This document shows, in pieces, positions 13,179 through 25,870 of a stretch of 64,000 nucleotides of DNA. The notes under the pieces are model-generated. The model was not told where the DNA came from. It saw only the letters and a list, made by a program, of their open reading frames with translations, and did not search any database. The DNA is from Lycocorax pyrrhopterus obiensis (taxonomy: Eukaryota > Chordata > Aves > Passeriformes > Paradisaeidae). The DNA is taken from the NCBI GenBank assembly GCA_014706295.1, contig JACSVZ010000008.1, forward strand, positions 18,765,659 to 18,829,658, in the 5' to 3' direction. The position numbers and the translations under genes were made by a program. Position 1 is the first letter of the stretch, and every line of letters begins with the position of its first letter.

Positions 13179-14329
13179 AAACATCAGTTTTGTACAACAA
13201 TTGAATTCCATTGGTCTGAGAGGGATTTGGGGAAAGCTTTCAATATTCCATATGGCTTTAGGATTCAAAGAATTTCCATGTAATGAAGTATTGTCTTCTG
13301 GACTTTTCCCTTTCTGCTTTATACTTAGCAGGTGGTATTCTAACACTAGCAGCTTGGGGCAGTTTAAATTTCGCATTAGAACTTTACTATCTGAACTGAA
13401 ATCCCAAAGGGAATTTTTATCCCTTTTCTTTTCAGCATGTGTCAATGGAAACAGTCCTCTGAAGGTCAAGAGCAAGTGCTGCCCCTAAATATAAAATTCC
13501 TTTGGTTATCACAAAAGCAGTGTTCACCACAGGAAGGGACTGGACTTCTGAGAAGGGTGCAAGTTTTGATTTCATAAAGTTTATTTTGCAGAAGGGTCGT
13601 GGACAGAGTCTTGGAGACTGGTAAGAATCAGTGAGATATTATCAGCCCACAGCGAGGTTTCATGTTCCAAGGCTCCTGGCATGTAACCTGCATCCTTCGT
13701 TTCCATGCTACCGATTCTGATATTATGTTAAATAAAAATGAGAGTAAAGAAGACTTTTAAAACCACGTTTTCCATTGCAGACATAAAACAGATCATGCAG
13801 TTTGGTATAAAAGGGACAAGCATAGCTTATAAAATTTATTTGAGAAAGACCTGAATGCATGGAAACTTATCTCAACACTCTCATCAGTAATATTACACTA
13901 GTGTAGCAGCACCTCTTTTTCATTATTGGGAACACAAAAAGCCAGTTGGCTTGATTGCACGTGGAATGGTCACCTCATAAATGTGCTGTAATCCTTGCCA
14001 TGAGAAGTTTATAAAGGTTCTTGGTGGGAGCTGGTCACAGTTTTCTTTCCCACTTTTATTTTAACCCAAAAACTGTAGTGAAAATATTAGGGTACTGGTG
14101 CTATTTTCTTCAAGATTTTTATAGTTTTTGATTTTTTAGAATTTTTCAGTTAACATTATCTAGAAATAATATAGTTTGAAGTATTTTTTCCTTTCTTTTC
14201 CTGTTTTCTATCCCAATTTTCCTCCTCCATCCTCTTCTGCTTTTTTTTTTTCCCCTTGGCTGTAAAACGCCAAATAGTGGTGGAAATGACTTCTAAGAGT
14301 AAAGAACTATAAAGGGAGAAAGACCAATT
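13179..14329. other. Non-coding DNA, nothing recognised
   Basis: AT-rich unique sequence with a poly-T tract at about 14240-14252. No gene, RNA or repeat family is recognised. Confidence 0.5.
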
Positions 14330-14415
14330 ACAGGAGAGAAGCCTGGGTTCAGATCCCTGCTCTGCTACACACCTTCCGAGAGAACATTACTGAATGATTC
14401 TCTGGCTTGGATTTT
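14330..14415 (+). mobile_element. MIR-type SINE core relic
   Basis: The string 'gcctgggttcagatccctgc' at 14341-14360, followed by 'tctgctacacacc', matches the order and spacing of the MIR core ('gcctgggttcgaatcc...gctctgccactta'). The following text decays but keeps a plausible MIR tail ('attactgaatgattctctgg'). MIRs are ancient tRNA-derived amniote SINEs, so a diverged fragment is expected. The match is by eye. Confidence 0.6.
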
Positions 14416-17400
14416 AAGCGCCAATTTGAGCATGCATTTAAACCCAGACTTATCCAGTGTCCAAATTGTCGGAGAATAGGTTTAAGAGAGCTCCTGAGTA
14501 AAGCTGGGAAGAAGCTCAGGTCAGCCTTTAGAGGAGACACAGTGTGTTGGCCAAGGTTCCCACCACCTGTCAGACACCTCTCAGCCTTCCTGTGGCCACC
14601 ACACGGCACTGATGGGACTGGTGCTCCCTGCCAGGTCACAGCTGGTGCAGGCTCAGGCAGCGGACTCATAGACATGTGGATGTACCCTTTGGGTTCCTGG
14701 TGTTTTCTCTCCATCAGACTTGGGCCTCGCTGTCCTGGTGTGTGAGTAGGGACATAAGATTTCCTTGCCTCAAAGCACTACCTTGAAGAAACAGTAAGTA
14801 AAACCTGGGATGCAGTGAGGTACTACATTGAGAAGGGCCATAAAGCAGCTATGGCAGCTCCCTGTTGTCAAGGTGGGGAAAATGCTGTGCTGCCATTACC
14901 TAAAGGCCCATGGGGAGCTGAGATGATTCTTTTCAGGTTTCTGGGAGGTCCTGCAGGCTGGCTTTATCAGATCGTTATGTTCTTTTATGAAATACAGATG
15001 CTGACACTTGGAACATTTGTCTCCACCAGTCACTGACACACAGGTGCCGTATGTCCTGAACCAAACAACTGCACTGCAGCAAGCAGAGGTGGAGGTGGGT
15101 CTTGCACGGCATGTTTAACCAGACAGGAGCCAGGAGACAATGGGAGGTAGCCCCTACTTCCTTTCCTCACATGCCTGTGATGAAGTGCAAAAATACGTTT
15201 GGAATTTCTTCCTGAGCCAAGGCCTCTGTGTTTGTCAACAGCTTTGTTTTGTTGATGGGGCAAAACATGGAATGGAACGGAATATCTTAAAAATTAGCAA
15301 CTGAGCTACAGGGATAAAGCATGATGCAGTGTCTGAGGAAGGCCAGTGCAGATGGGGCTTAAAAACCCAACACAAGGAGTTCTGCCAGATGCTGAGAAGA
15401 AAGCTGAATGCAAGTCAATTATTCTGTTTAGATTTTCCACAGCATGAAATTCCCATAGTGTCAATCTTCATCTATCTGCTTGTTAGAGCCACTTGCAGAA
15501 CGCCATAGGGAAGAAACTGCTCTTGGCTTTTTCTTTGGTGGGGTGAAGCCCAGTGGTGCAGCAGCAGAGGAAGCCTCATCTTGTGCTGAACACTGCACTG
15601 AGTGTAGGGGTAAGCAGATTCCAATTTGTATGCCTCTCAGTGGGCTTTCTTTTCACAACCCTTAAAATTCCAATTAAACATTACTGTAAGTACTGAAAAC
15701 AGTTTAAGAAAGTAAATCCATTGTTTGAAAAAACATCGAGACTGTCAACTTGATGTTGTGTGTAGTTATTCAAGTTCTAAAGCCCTGAGAAATAGACCTC
15801 ACAAGAGAATTGGCAGCTGACCCTTAACTTCGAATGTCATTGCTTTTATACTGCAATGTGAATTATTTTCTGTTTTACAAGCTTATGTCATTCACCCTGC
15901 CATGGACTGGATTTTTCATATATATTAGTGACAAATTGTACTTGTTCTGCAAAATCCCAGGACTCGAGTGTTCTCTAGGTCTCAACAGCTGTCATCTTTT
16001 TCCCAAGGTACTTGAGAAATGTTCTCTGGAGTTGCTGTGAATCACAGATGTTTGTTCTGAAGGATAGGGTTGGTGGTCCAGGGCCATGTGTAAGGGCACC
16101 TTGATGGAATTCTACATGGGGGTTGGTTTCAGTGATGCTCAGTGTTAGAAGGAAGCATTTTCCCTACTGTTGCCCATCAGCAGAAAAATGCTAATTGATT
16201 TTTGAGGCCTCAGTCCCTGCCGTGGAGAAAGGCAACAGGAGGTGGAAAAAGGCTTTGTTGTCTTTCCTGGTAGTTCATTTTGCAGTCTCCAAGATCCATC
16301 TGCTTGCAGGGAGTGAGGGACATTCAGAAAGAACATCTGTGAGTATCCCATGTTGTTACACTTCCAAAGCCAATGGCAAAGACCTTGGCGAGATCCAGGG
16401 TTTTCAAACATGAGCCTTTTCTGCAAGTGTTTAGACAGATGGTTTGCTACTGTAAGGAGCATCTTCAGGGAATTCACTCCTATTCTCAATGTTGCAATTA
16501 CTGTAGGCTCAGGGCTGGCTGTCTCCTGCTGAGTTTCTGAACAGTGTTTGTTTTTGCTTGATGAAATTCTGTCTTAGATTTTTTAGTGATTATGCTATAT
16601 TGTGTTCTGCCAGGCTTTGAAATGAGATCAAATTGCTTTTCCCTCAACATTCACTTACAAAACATATGTTGGCCAAATCTTGAAGTTCCTACTTGTGTAC
16701 CGGTCACCCACCGAAAGTCAATGGGACCTTTGACTGAGTAAGCACTGTGTGAAAACCAAGTGTGAAGGTGGGGGGGCACTTCTTGGCTGCAGAATAATAG
16801 CTTGCAGCAGCAATAATTCTATTTTCTCTGAAAGAGGTAATGGGTACACTGATGTCGCCTTTGATGAGATACTTTTAAGACAAGGCTTGCCCAGCCCATG
16901 GTAGAAGTGGGCACTAGAGCTGAACTCTCTTCTCCAGTTTGGCAAAATGTTTATTTTTTTTAAGTTGATTTTCAGTCTAAACCAAACTAAAACCCAAATT
17001 AAGTGGTATTTCCTGTGATTTTTAGAATCTGCTTACCAAAACTGACAGCTTCTGTTATTTTTGCTGACAATCTAGCTGTGAAATTGGTAAGAGAATCCAT
17101 TTCACTGAGCAGTTTTGGAAATCTGACCTCAGATGGATCAAGAAGGCATGTTTGGGCAAAAGTCTTTAAGCTGGAAGGATGTAATACTTAGTACTTTGTG
17201 CGCAGTTAACTGGTGTTTTAAAATTAAGCTCTTGTAAGAGAAACATTCACTCATCTCTAATAGACACAGTCCAGATCACATCCCAACGTGTTCAGTTGCC
17301 ATATAGTACAAAACTGAATATGAACTTTGAAACTCTGACCCTTTGTGGAGGTGTTTGCAGTGCTGTCCCTTGGACTTCACAATCAAAGAACACTTAAAGA

Positions 17401-18029
17401 GCTGCCACAGAACCAGGTTTCTATCAGAACCAGTTGTCTTTTTCATAACCAGGCAGACTTGACCACACAGTAAGAATGAAACTCATTGCTGAGAAAATAA
17501 ATAGCGCATGACTATTTAGATCCTTGAAAAACAAACTCGGTGGTCTTTGCCCTGGTCTGTCGAGGAGGAAGAATAGTACATTTTCTTTCCTACTCCAAAT
17601 ATTTAGTAGATCTCTACACACTGCAGTCACTGTCCTACTGTCTATATTAATTGAAGCAAACAGGGCTGATTTTGTGTTCATATACCACATATGACTGCTG
17701 TGATGTCAGTGAAGTTCACGTCGGTATTAAGCTGGTGTGTTAATGGACTTAAGTCTAGATGCTATAAACACTTAGAAGATGTTGGAGTCTTTAAAATTGA
17801 AATACCTGTTATTACAATGATTTAATAATCATAGAAGGCAAGTTTATTTGTGTATAATGTTTTAGATTTTTCAGTTGAGTCTAGGGAAATGAGCCCTGAT
17901 TTCTTACAGAAAAGAGGATTTTGTGTGCTTGTGTATGTCTGTGTGTGTCCCTGACACCTTTTGAATTCCTTGGCTGACTTCCAACAGATTTGTTAGAGAA
18001 GTATGGATGTCTAAGATAAGTAAGCCTCT
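14416..18029. other. Non-coding DNA, nothing recognised
   Basis: Unique sequence alternating between GC-richer (14.5-15.3 kb) and AT-richer segments. Open frames of about 60-114 codons occur on both strands without recognisable domains. A short poly-G run lies near 16770. I see no repeat family. Confidence 0.5.
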
Positions 18030-18223
18030 GAAAGCAGATGGCTAGGTGAAAGAAAATTTTGTTGGGAGGACCTGACAGTAGGGAAAAGAGCAGAACCAGA
18101 GTGCACTTTATTAGAAATCAGAGAATCCATATGGGGAAAAGCCCTTACAGATGTCTCAGTTGCAAAAAAAATTTTAGATATCAAAGTCACTCATCCATGA
18201 GACACAAATCTAAAGGAAACTGA
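18030..18223 (+). pseudogene. Degenerate C2H2 (Kruppel-type) zinc-finger remnant
   Basis: One frame, open from 18050 to the TGA at 18221-18223, contains RNQRIHMGKSPYRC, which matches the Kruppel linker HQRIHTGEKPYxC. It continues as a CxxC pair (codons 18152 and 18161), then KKNFRYQSHSSMRH with the first zinc-binding His at 18203-18205. Three changes break the fold: 13 instead of 12 residues between Cys2 and His1, no second His (the frame ends HKSKGN-stop), and Asn at 18116-18118 where the last His-x3-His pair of the preceding finger should begin. Upstream, in a different frame, 18046 onward reads GERKF then, further on, GKR. That is what a second, frameshifted finger would leave. C2H2 arrays bind DNA in transcription factors; this piece cannot fold as a normal array. 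It is most likely a decayed copy of the last two fingers of a zinc-finger gene. Confidence 0.7.
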
Positions 18224-18225
18224 TT

Positions 18226-21200
18226 TCATTGATCCTGGTGCTTTTGTTTGTTCAGCACACCTAGTTTTGCATGCAAGTATTGGGATAAGAATAAGAAAAC
18301 ACCCTTTTCTGGAAAAAAACTAAACAACTTAAACATATTAGTGACTATGGATCCTTTTAAAAAGAGCCGTGTTTTCTATTAACAGAGGTCTGAAACAGGT
18401 TCTGAATAACTGGGAACCAATAACGGTGTGTTGGGGAATACTGGGTAAGTATCTTCTGTTCTTCCATTCTTGGGGCCATTACTTGTTTTAAAAGTGGGGT
18501 TAATGATACTTAAGTGGCTTGGAATGTGTTTTGCCCACTGCAAAGAAATGACCCCTGAGATAAGTGTAATTAAAAGCTCCATGTACTTTAAACTCTAGTT
18601 ACTTACCACTATGGCATTAGACTGTAAGATCTTTGAGTTCCACATTTTCTTAACAAATACAAGAGTGGTCACTTTAATTGATGCTAAAACCTGAGTAGTC
18701 ACAAAAAGAGTAAGCTTCTCCTAATGCTCCCCGTTGTATTAACTTATGAACAATAAACTCAAAAGATACCACACCTACCACACAAGGCAGAGGGAACATT
18801 TTGGTCTAGCTGTTAAGCAAGTGAAGTTTGGATATGTTTCTGATCTATATGATCCTGTACAGTGGATGAACGTGGCTGTATGGTCTTATAAACTGGAGGG
18901 GTTCTGAGCTTCGCTACACTTCTTCTAACTGGATACATATTGGTAAAAGGCACATGAGATATTTCTGTCGGATATTAAAATATAGGGAGGCTTGAGGCTC
19001 TATGTTTTATGTCTCTCCAAATCAGTCTAATAATTTCTTTTGTTTGAATAAAAAGTTTGAGGAAAATTTTTTCCAGAGCTAATGTTTCTGGAAGCTTTTA
19101 AGGAACACATAAAGCTTTGATGACGTCATTAAAAACATGAAAGATGTGTTTGAGCAAGGGTTTCTGGAAAGGTTTAAACCATGCAATGCTCTGTTCAGCT
19201 GTAGAGCATAAGTTGCTGGATGGCTCTGTTGATTCTCCATGTCACTTGAATGTGAACAGTTTCATACTGTAGCCAGAACCCAAACCTAATTTTCTCTGGA
19301 CCTAAAGCTCAGATGTTAATTGGCATAGGAGGGTTAGGTCTGAATATACTTTGAAAGATGTACCATGGCTTTGTCCCAGCTCTGGTGAGGAGGCAACAAT
19401 GGCTTCAGGTATAAAACATGCAATTTTCTGGGTAAGAAAATTTACTTTTTTTTAGTATAAGAAAATCATTCTAACATGTTCTTTAAACAAAATAATCAAA
19501 TACCGGCCAGATTCCCCCCAAATTCACATGGATACATTAAGGTCAACTAGGGTCCAATTAACTTGTGTTTGCTTCCCAGGGTCATCTGATCTTGGCAATT
19601 TTCATCATTCCAATAAAATTGGGTTTGATTTCTGGTGCAGAGAGAACAGCTGTGATTCCAGGTCTTCAGCTTTGTCTAATTCCAAGGAGCAGTGTGCAAA
19701 CAAACTAATCATCTCAGATCTTAGCAATGAGCGTGGGGAAGTGTGAGTTATGCGCATCAGTAACTTGTGCAAGGGAACTAATTAGGAGCAGATGCTTAAA
19801 TTTTCCTAATGTTTATATGAGGAGAACAAATTGCCCGCTGGCAGAAACAGCCATCTGTAAAAATGGTGTTCCAGCCTCATAATTTTAAATGTTCTTCTTG
19901 TATTCTTAATTTGCATGTACAAAATAAATTGCAGCTAGAGACACTCAATCAGCAATGGGTCTGAGTTCTTGAGACCTGGACCATGTCACCCAGCAGTTCT
20001 ATGAGACCATTACAGATTCTGCTGAGGATTTGGTGTCTGTGAACCACCGTTTGTAAAAAAATTAGATATTTCCTCAAAAGGTAGCATGCACAAAGCATCT
20101 TACAAAATCAACAAAAGTAAGAAATGTTAGTCTTCTCTGATTCCCTAAAAAAGTAGCAAGAATTTTCTGGCAAATAAATGCTTCACTCTCCTTTTTTCTG
20201 TTCCACTAGACAGGAGAAAATAAACGAGTCATTAAAACATTGGTGTCATGCAAGGGAGTAATGTTCTCAAGGTATGAAAACACATCCCCTCCCCTTTGCA
20301 GAATCCAACCTCTTTTAAAAACAATGAATACTAAAGTGTTTAGGGGTCCCTTTGTATAAATCGTGTATGTTCCACACAGTGAAAGACCTGCCCATTCCCA
20401 CAGATGTCAGCTGGGACGTAAAAGCTTGTTTTGGCTGCACTCACCAAGTCCTCCTGCTGTGGGCTAGGACGCTTCCCTGCCCCACCTGTGTGCTGCACTG
20501 ATTGATTGAAAACCAGACTGCAGACCATAGCCTGGAGAAGCAATTACTTGTCTCTCAAAATCAGTCTACTGTAGCTTGAAACTGACTTTCCAGAAGGCCC
20601 AGGAGGAGCATTGTGGTAGCATTGGGGTAGTTATTGGGAAGGTTATCCTCTGGGGAAATCTTGACCCCACCAACCAAGCAGCATGGGAGTGCTTGACTGC
20701 CAGCTGTTGCCTGCCAAAGACTAAACCAGTTGTTTTTAGCTCACTGGTTTTACTGCAACACTGCTGAACTTGAAGGGAGCCATGGAGTTTGACTTGGATA
20801 TCACAGGCCACTCCATTTTGCAAAGTTACTCCTGGACTGAATTCAACAAGGTGTGCTAGCAAAAACTGTCTCCTCCAGGGTGGGCTTCAGCAATGCTCTG
20901 AGTACTCCAATACATGGAGACATCCTTCAATTTTGTGGGTGATTTTCTTCAATATCTAAGGACAGACATGGATTTAAAAAAAAAAAATATGGCTGCATTT
21001 CTAACTGGAATTTTTATGTCTCTGATTTGTCAGCTATTGGTCTGTGTTGCTGCTACCTTTTCTAGATTAAAAGATTCTGTCAGCGACTAATATATTCTAA
21101 TATATCCTCTATTTGAGGGTATTCAGGCACCAAAACCAAATCACCACTAAATGTTCTTTTTGAGAAGCTGAGTATGTGGACTTCTTTAGATGCCATGCTA

Positions 21201-21239
21201 CAGGAGAATATTTACTGATGACATAATGATGGCTGCAGC
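18226..21239. other. Non-coding DNA with candidate regulatory stretch
   Basis: No gene recognised. A perfect CRE-type palindrome is listed separately. The segment at about 19.74-19.95 kb lacks repeat signatures and holds several TAATTA and ATGCAT-like cores, so it might be conserved non-coding sequence; only alignment could tell. Confidence 0.45.
19121..19128. promoter_or_regulatory. Perfect CRE palindrome (TGACGTCA)
   Basis: The full 8-bp cAMP-response element occurs once, in an AT-rich context without a CpG islet. CREB/ATF proteins bind this palindrome. Its central CpG has survived in a region where CpG is otherwise scarce. No promoter or exon is visible beside it, so function is unproven; an 8-mer can also occur by chance in 64 kb. 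Confidence 0.35.
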
Positions 21240-21560
21240 CTGTGGACTTCTCCTTCTCTTGATGTCTCTCAAGACATGTTTTCTCCAGCCCATAAGCAAT
21301 TTCTGTGGTTCCTTTCTGTTTCCTTCCTAAATCTGTCAATATTTTCTGAAAGGCACCCGAATTCGTAGCATGCTGCTATTGCAGATATGGGGAAAATAAT
21401 TCCTCTTCTGTCTCACATCTCCTCCAGTTGCACTTTGAGCAGTGGCATTTGCTCTATTTTGCCAGAGGAGCATGCTTGGAACTTAGCCTGTGTTGTCTGC
21501 TCTGACTGTATAGTTCTTCAGTAATGTCTCTGCTTTCCTCTTGCATTTTATTATTGCTCT
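21240..21560 (-). mobile_element. Old CR1-clade LINE fragment, antisense
   Basis: Read on the plus strand, the blocks follow the order of the reverse complement of an old amniote CR1 3' region: 'caagacatgttttctccagc' at about 21269, 'aatctgtcaatattttctga' at about 21331, then 'ggcacccgaattcg', and 'gactgtatagttcttcag' at about 21504. The 62.8-63.0 kb relic aligns to the same consensus region. Divergence is high, so boundaries are approximate. It is probably a dead copy that predates the avian radiation. Confidence 0.5.
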
Positions 21561-23969
21561 GCTTGCCTGCCTTCTTCCAACCTGTGGAACAAGTCTAAGA
21601 TTTCCAAGGTCTCAGGAAATGTCTGTCACTCAGTTCTCAAATAATTACATTTTCCCTAGATGTCTTTGTTATCTCTATTAATTTCTGTTTTGTTTAAATG
21701 GTCCCATCTTAACAATTTATCCAGTTTTTCATGTTCTTATTTTCCCACCATTGAGGAAAGTGCTTAGTAATGACCAGGCCAATATCAGTGGGGCAGCTAC
21801 CCCCTGCCCCCTGTTATACCTCGGCTGGTGTTTCTCTGATGTTAACAGCTTTCTGAAAGAGGCAATTCTCCCTTTCTTCAGCCATTTAAAATGTGCTTTT
21901 ATGGTGCTAAAGTACATGAGGGTCCCAGACCTTCAAGAAGAAGGCTGGTCCCCAAGGAGCTTGCAATAAGATGCACAAGAGTTTGGAAAGCACTTGCCTA
22001 TGTTACCCATAGAGTTCAGGACCTTGGTTTCCTGGGCAGACACGGCCATCTGCAACTCTGAGGAGCTGACTCCTTCTATTTGTCTGACCTTTGGCTGCAG
22101 CTGTCACAGAGTTACACTGGGCAGGCTGCACGACTCAGAGCATCCCCAAACAGCACCAGCCATGCTGCCAGCCCTGGTGGGGACTGTGGTGTTCTGGGAG
22201 CCTGCCCAGGGGCACTGATGGGAGCCTGCGGAAGGCAAGCAGGGTGCTGCTCTCCTGTGGCTCACAGGGCTGCTGGAGGTGCTTTCCCTGTGGGTTAGAA
22301 CAACGCTTTTCCATTGATGCTGACTGAGGAATAGCTCAATGCACACCATCTCTGCATTTAACTAGTATCTCTAGTTACTCTTTTTCATAGTATTTTTTCT
22401 CCTTCGTTTCCAAATCTGATGTTGATTTCCTTGGGGTGTGTTGCCACTGGGCTTCCAGGGATGTAGATCAGGCCCTTAATTACTCCTTTCATTCTTAACT
22501 CTGCTACAGCTGAAGTGAAGATTTCAAAGCCCCTGGAGAGACCTGTTTGCTCATTTCTCAACTAATTAAATTTTTCCTAGGCAGTTTTGACATTTCAGTC
22601 TGAAGCACCTTTTTTTCTTGTTTTTTTTCCTCAGAAGCAAAGCTAGCAGGCAGATCCGCAGGAGATAAGAAGTGTCACATATATATTGAGTCTAAACCAG
22701 AGGGTCTTATCCCAGGGCTGAATCTAAACCAAGCTTTCTCCCCTCCCATTCTTCAAAGATTCTTTTACCCAGGAGGGACTTCACAGAAATCAATGGAATT
22801 GCACTGAGATATTCAGAAACACGTTGATTTCTAGCAGAGAGTATTATCAAATATTGAAAAAATTTCTAGTTGATGTAGGAACTTGTGAACTCTCAGTTCC
22901 TCAAAGTGTTTGCATTGAAAGCAGGTACCTTGCATTACATGTGCCCTGCATCAGCCACATGTAGGTGAGTTGAGTGTGGAAATCTCTGTGGAAAAACCCA
23001 TGGCTAGCTTCAAGCAGTTGAGAACAGACTACTATAAAATCCTGTGCCTTAAAGTCTCTGGATAACAGACAGTAGCATGGATAGAGCTACTCACAAGCAG
23101 AGTTTTGAGTGAAAGACCTCTAGGACAAGATACGTAATTTTTCCACTCTGTTAATAGTATCTCTAAAAAAAAGGTGCTAGTTGCACCAGCACATCTCAAT
23201 AACCTCCAGTGTTACCTAAAGTCATGTCCTACTACCCTGGGAAGGCTCTGCTTTGCAGGCATTAAGTTGGATTCTCTCAGCTGTCTATCCTCATTTTCAG
23301 CATTTTTTTCCCATTTCAGGACATTGTGTTTCGGTTTTGTCGTGTGTTCCTGTTATTGTTTTAGGCAAAGGCCAGAGTTGCCTGTCTAAGGGTTTTCTGA
23401 CCTCTGTAAGTACAAACATGGCTAAGGACTGCTAGTTGCTGAAAAGGCCAAGAGGATGAAGACAAGCCAGGGTTAAGTTCACAAGTTGGTTGAGTTTAAA
23501 GATCCCATATGTGGGGTTTATGGAACCATGTTTTTGAGTTTTAAAAGATTTTTATTAAGTTTTCACAAAATACAAATGAAAAGTCATAAACAAAACCCAG
23601 GATCCTGCTCAGAGTTACCCTGAAATAAATCTGGAGTAACTGCCTTGGAGTCAGGCAATGTCTCCAACTTTATGTTGCTGGGGCTAAAAGGAGAGCCTGA
23701 CCCCATGAGTATTTTCAAACGTGCAGTTATAAAGTATGCAATGTTCTCTTAATAATTTAGACTAAGAAATTTACAGGCTGACATTCACTATGGATTGAGT
23801 TTAACCAGTGATGTTTTGATTTAAATGCTCTTTTGGATCCACGTGTCATAAGAATGGAATGTGTCCGGTGACCCACGCAGACTTTCCTGTGCCTGTTATC
23901 AGCGTCACAGCTAGTGCTCCCCAGGCAGCAGGAGCTTGTCCTCGTGACACCTCAGTCAAACAGGAAATC
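21561..23969. other. Non-coding DNA, nothing recognised
   Basis: Unique sequence. A GC-richer patch at 22.1-22.3 kb has overlapping open frames in several frames at once, the pattern of chance rather than selection. No repeat family is recognised. Confidence 0.5.
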
Positions 23970-24080
23970 ATTATATTCTCTGGAGAAACTGAGGCACATG
24001 GTGGTGAGAGACTTCCTCAGAGTCACCAAGGGCAGCCTGTTATGTAGGGTGAGGGTAAAACTCTTATTGACTCCACCATG
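23970..24080 (+). mobile_element. MIR-type SINE 3' relic
   Basis: 'tggagaaactgaggcacatg' at 23981-24000 matches the MIR block 'gaggaaactgaggcacagag'. It is followed by 'gagagacttcctcagagtca' at 24006-24025, matching 'gttaagtgacttgcccaaggtca', and then by a decayed tail. Blocks are in the right order and spacing for a sense-oriented MIR 3' half. Confidence 0.65.
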
Positions 24081-25724
24081 GCCAAGATTTCCCCAAGGTC
24101 CATCGAGGTCTCAGGGAAGTGTTGAGTTGGAGAGGAATCATCAAGGCAGCTACTGTCAAGATGTCAGGTCAGGATTTTTGAGTTGGATTCAAAGGAGGAC
24201 TGAAAAGCCTGGGTCCTTTTTGCCTTTTTGCCTCTGCTGCTCTGTCTGTTCCACTTTAGGAAGAGGTTGGTGTTAGCCGTGGCATGGCCAGGCGTGGGCT
24301 ACCTTGGCTGATAACACCTCTGCTGCATTTACAGGCCAGGAACTGACCTTTTTTTGTCCTCACTGCTCTGGATTTGGTTAGCATTATTAGAGTTTGTTTC
24401 CCTTATTTCAAAATTGCATAAATACCATCTTCTCTTGAAACCTTGCAGTCTTTTCCTTGACAGCAGAGGGTTCTACAGTGTATTGTAGAGGATGACTCTC
24501 CCCACAGGGTTAAATTACACGTAGAATCTGAACTCCTGTCCCTCTTGTAGTGAAGGGAAGACTTGGCAGCCAAACAGGGATTTCACCCAGACACCAGCCC
24601 TTTCTTCTGAGCACTCTGCTCTGCAGGATGTATTCTTTCCATTACAGCCTCACTCCAGGACTCCACAAGGGCACTGTGAGAAAACCACTGTTGTCTCTTA
24701 CATCAGATTTAGAGTCTGCAGTGCTCAAGCCATGAAAGCTCCACAGAGGCTGGGCAGTCAAATCCACGGAAATCAAACGAGAATTTGAGTAAAGCCCCTG
24801 GTTAATAAGTCTTCCCCAAGTCCAATAAACATAACTGGAAATAAATTGCATCCATACATTTCACAGTTTGATTTACATTAAAATGAAAACATGAGAAAGG
24901 CCTGCCATTGACAAGTTCAAACAATGCAAAATTCTGCACAGTTTGTGTTTATCCAACCGTAATTTATAGCTCAAATATTCCATTGAGATAAAAATAAATC
25001 AATAATAGTACACTACTTGCGATTTATCTCGGAGTAGTTTAAAAAAACAGATGATTGTTTTCCTATGCTGGTAGTGTGGTTCTATCACAAAAGCCATCAC
25101 ATGTACAACATTTTGCTGTTCAAGGCCCCAGCAAAATGCTTTCTGACAAAGGGCCTCTTTTCACAGTTCAGACAGCTTTGCTTCTGTTCAAGCCTCAACC
25201 TTGCCAAGTTCCTCATGTGCTCAGTATCTGAAATAAGACCATCACTCAGCTCTAGATTTAATCTCTGGATGGATTTTTGACTAAAGGGTTTCAATCATCA
25301 AGCCCTTTAGAACTAGCCTTGTGCCAAGGAGGTGGGTTTGGAAGCAGTGGAGGAGCACATCTGTTCACTCCCTGCCTGCTGACAGGAATGGGACTCAGAG
25401 CTGGTAGCATTGTTATTCAATAAATACTACTGGATGCAGAAGAGAAAGGAATTCTCCCTCAGTCCCTGTGGCTCCTATGGCTCTTGGCAGCATTTCTGAG
25501 GTGAGTCATTAGCAGCTGCTCGGGAAGGGAGGGGAGGCTGAGCAGCAGCATGCCATCCATGGCTTCTAGCTGGGCTCCTCCACCCTTCCAGGAGTTCAAG
25601 TGGATTTTTTTTGCTCAAGTGTCCAGGTTATAGAAGAAACCTAGGTGCTCCAGATTGTGTGTTGTCCTTGGGCTTGGCTTAAGTGAGGAGGCTCATTTAA
25701 TATCTGCCAGAATGGTGATTATTA
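24081..25724. other. Non-coding DNA with candidate conserved stretch
   Basis: No gene recognised. From about 24.86 to 25.05 kb the sequence is AT-rich, repeat-free and unusually even in composition, with a cluster of TAAT-like cores and an isolated CpG-containing 'gcgatttatctcgg'. This resembles developmental non-coding elements, but only cross-species alignment could confirm it. Confidence 0.4.
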
Positions 25725-25870
25725 AGAGTCATAGAAGACCTCTGGAGATCATCTAGGCCAACCCCCTGCTAAAGCAGGTGAGTCCTGAAGAACTCCAGGG
25801 ATATGGATTCCAGGGCCTCTCTGGGCTCTCCTCCAGAGCTTGTCCTCTAGGCTACTCCTACAATAGCATC
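25725..25870 (-). mobile_element. CR1 LINE tail, antisense
   Basis: The plus strand reads as the reverse complement of a CR1 3' end: 'gtcatagaagacctctggag' at about 25729, 'atcatctaggccaaccccct' at about 25749, and 'gggcctctctgggc' at about 25814. The element therefore runs on the minus strand with its 3' end at the left. Homology fades after about 25.87 kb, so the copy is 5'-truncated. The 'cctctggagatcatctagg' form is a different CR1 subfamily from the copy at 8.1 kb. Confidence 0.85.

Noticed and set aside
13048..13488. 146-codon frame with a poly-leucine run resembling a signal peptide
   Set aside because: The leucines come from the (CTT)n microsatellite; the rest is featureless.
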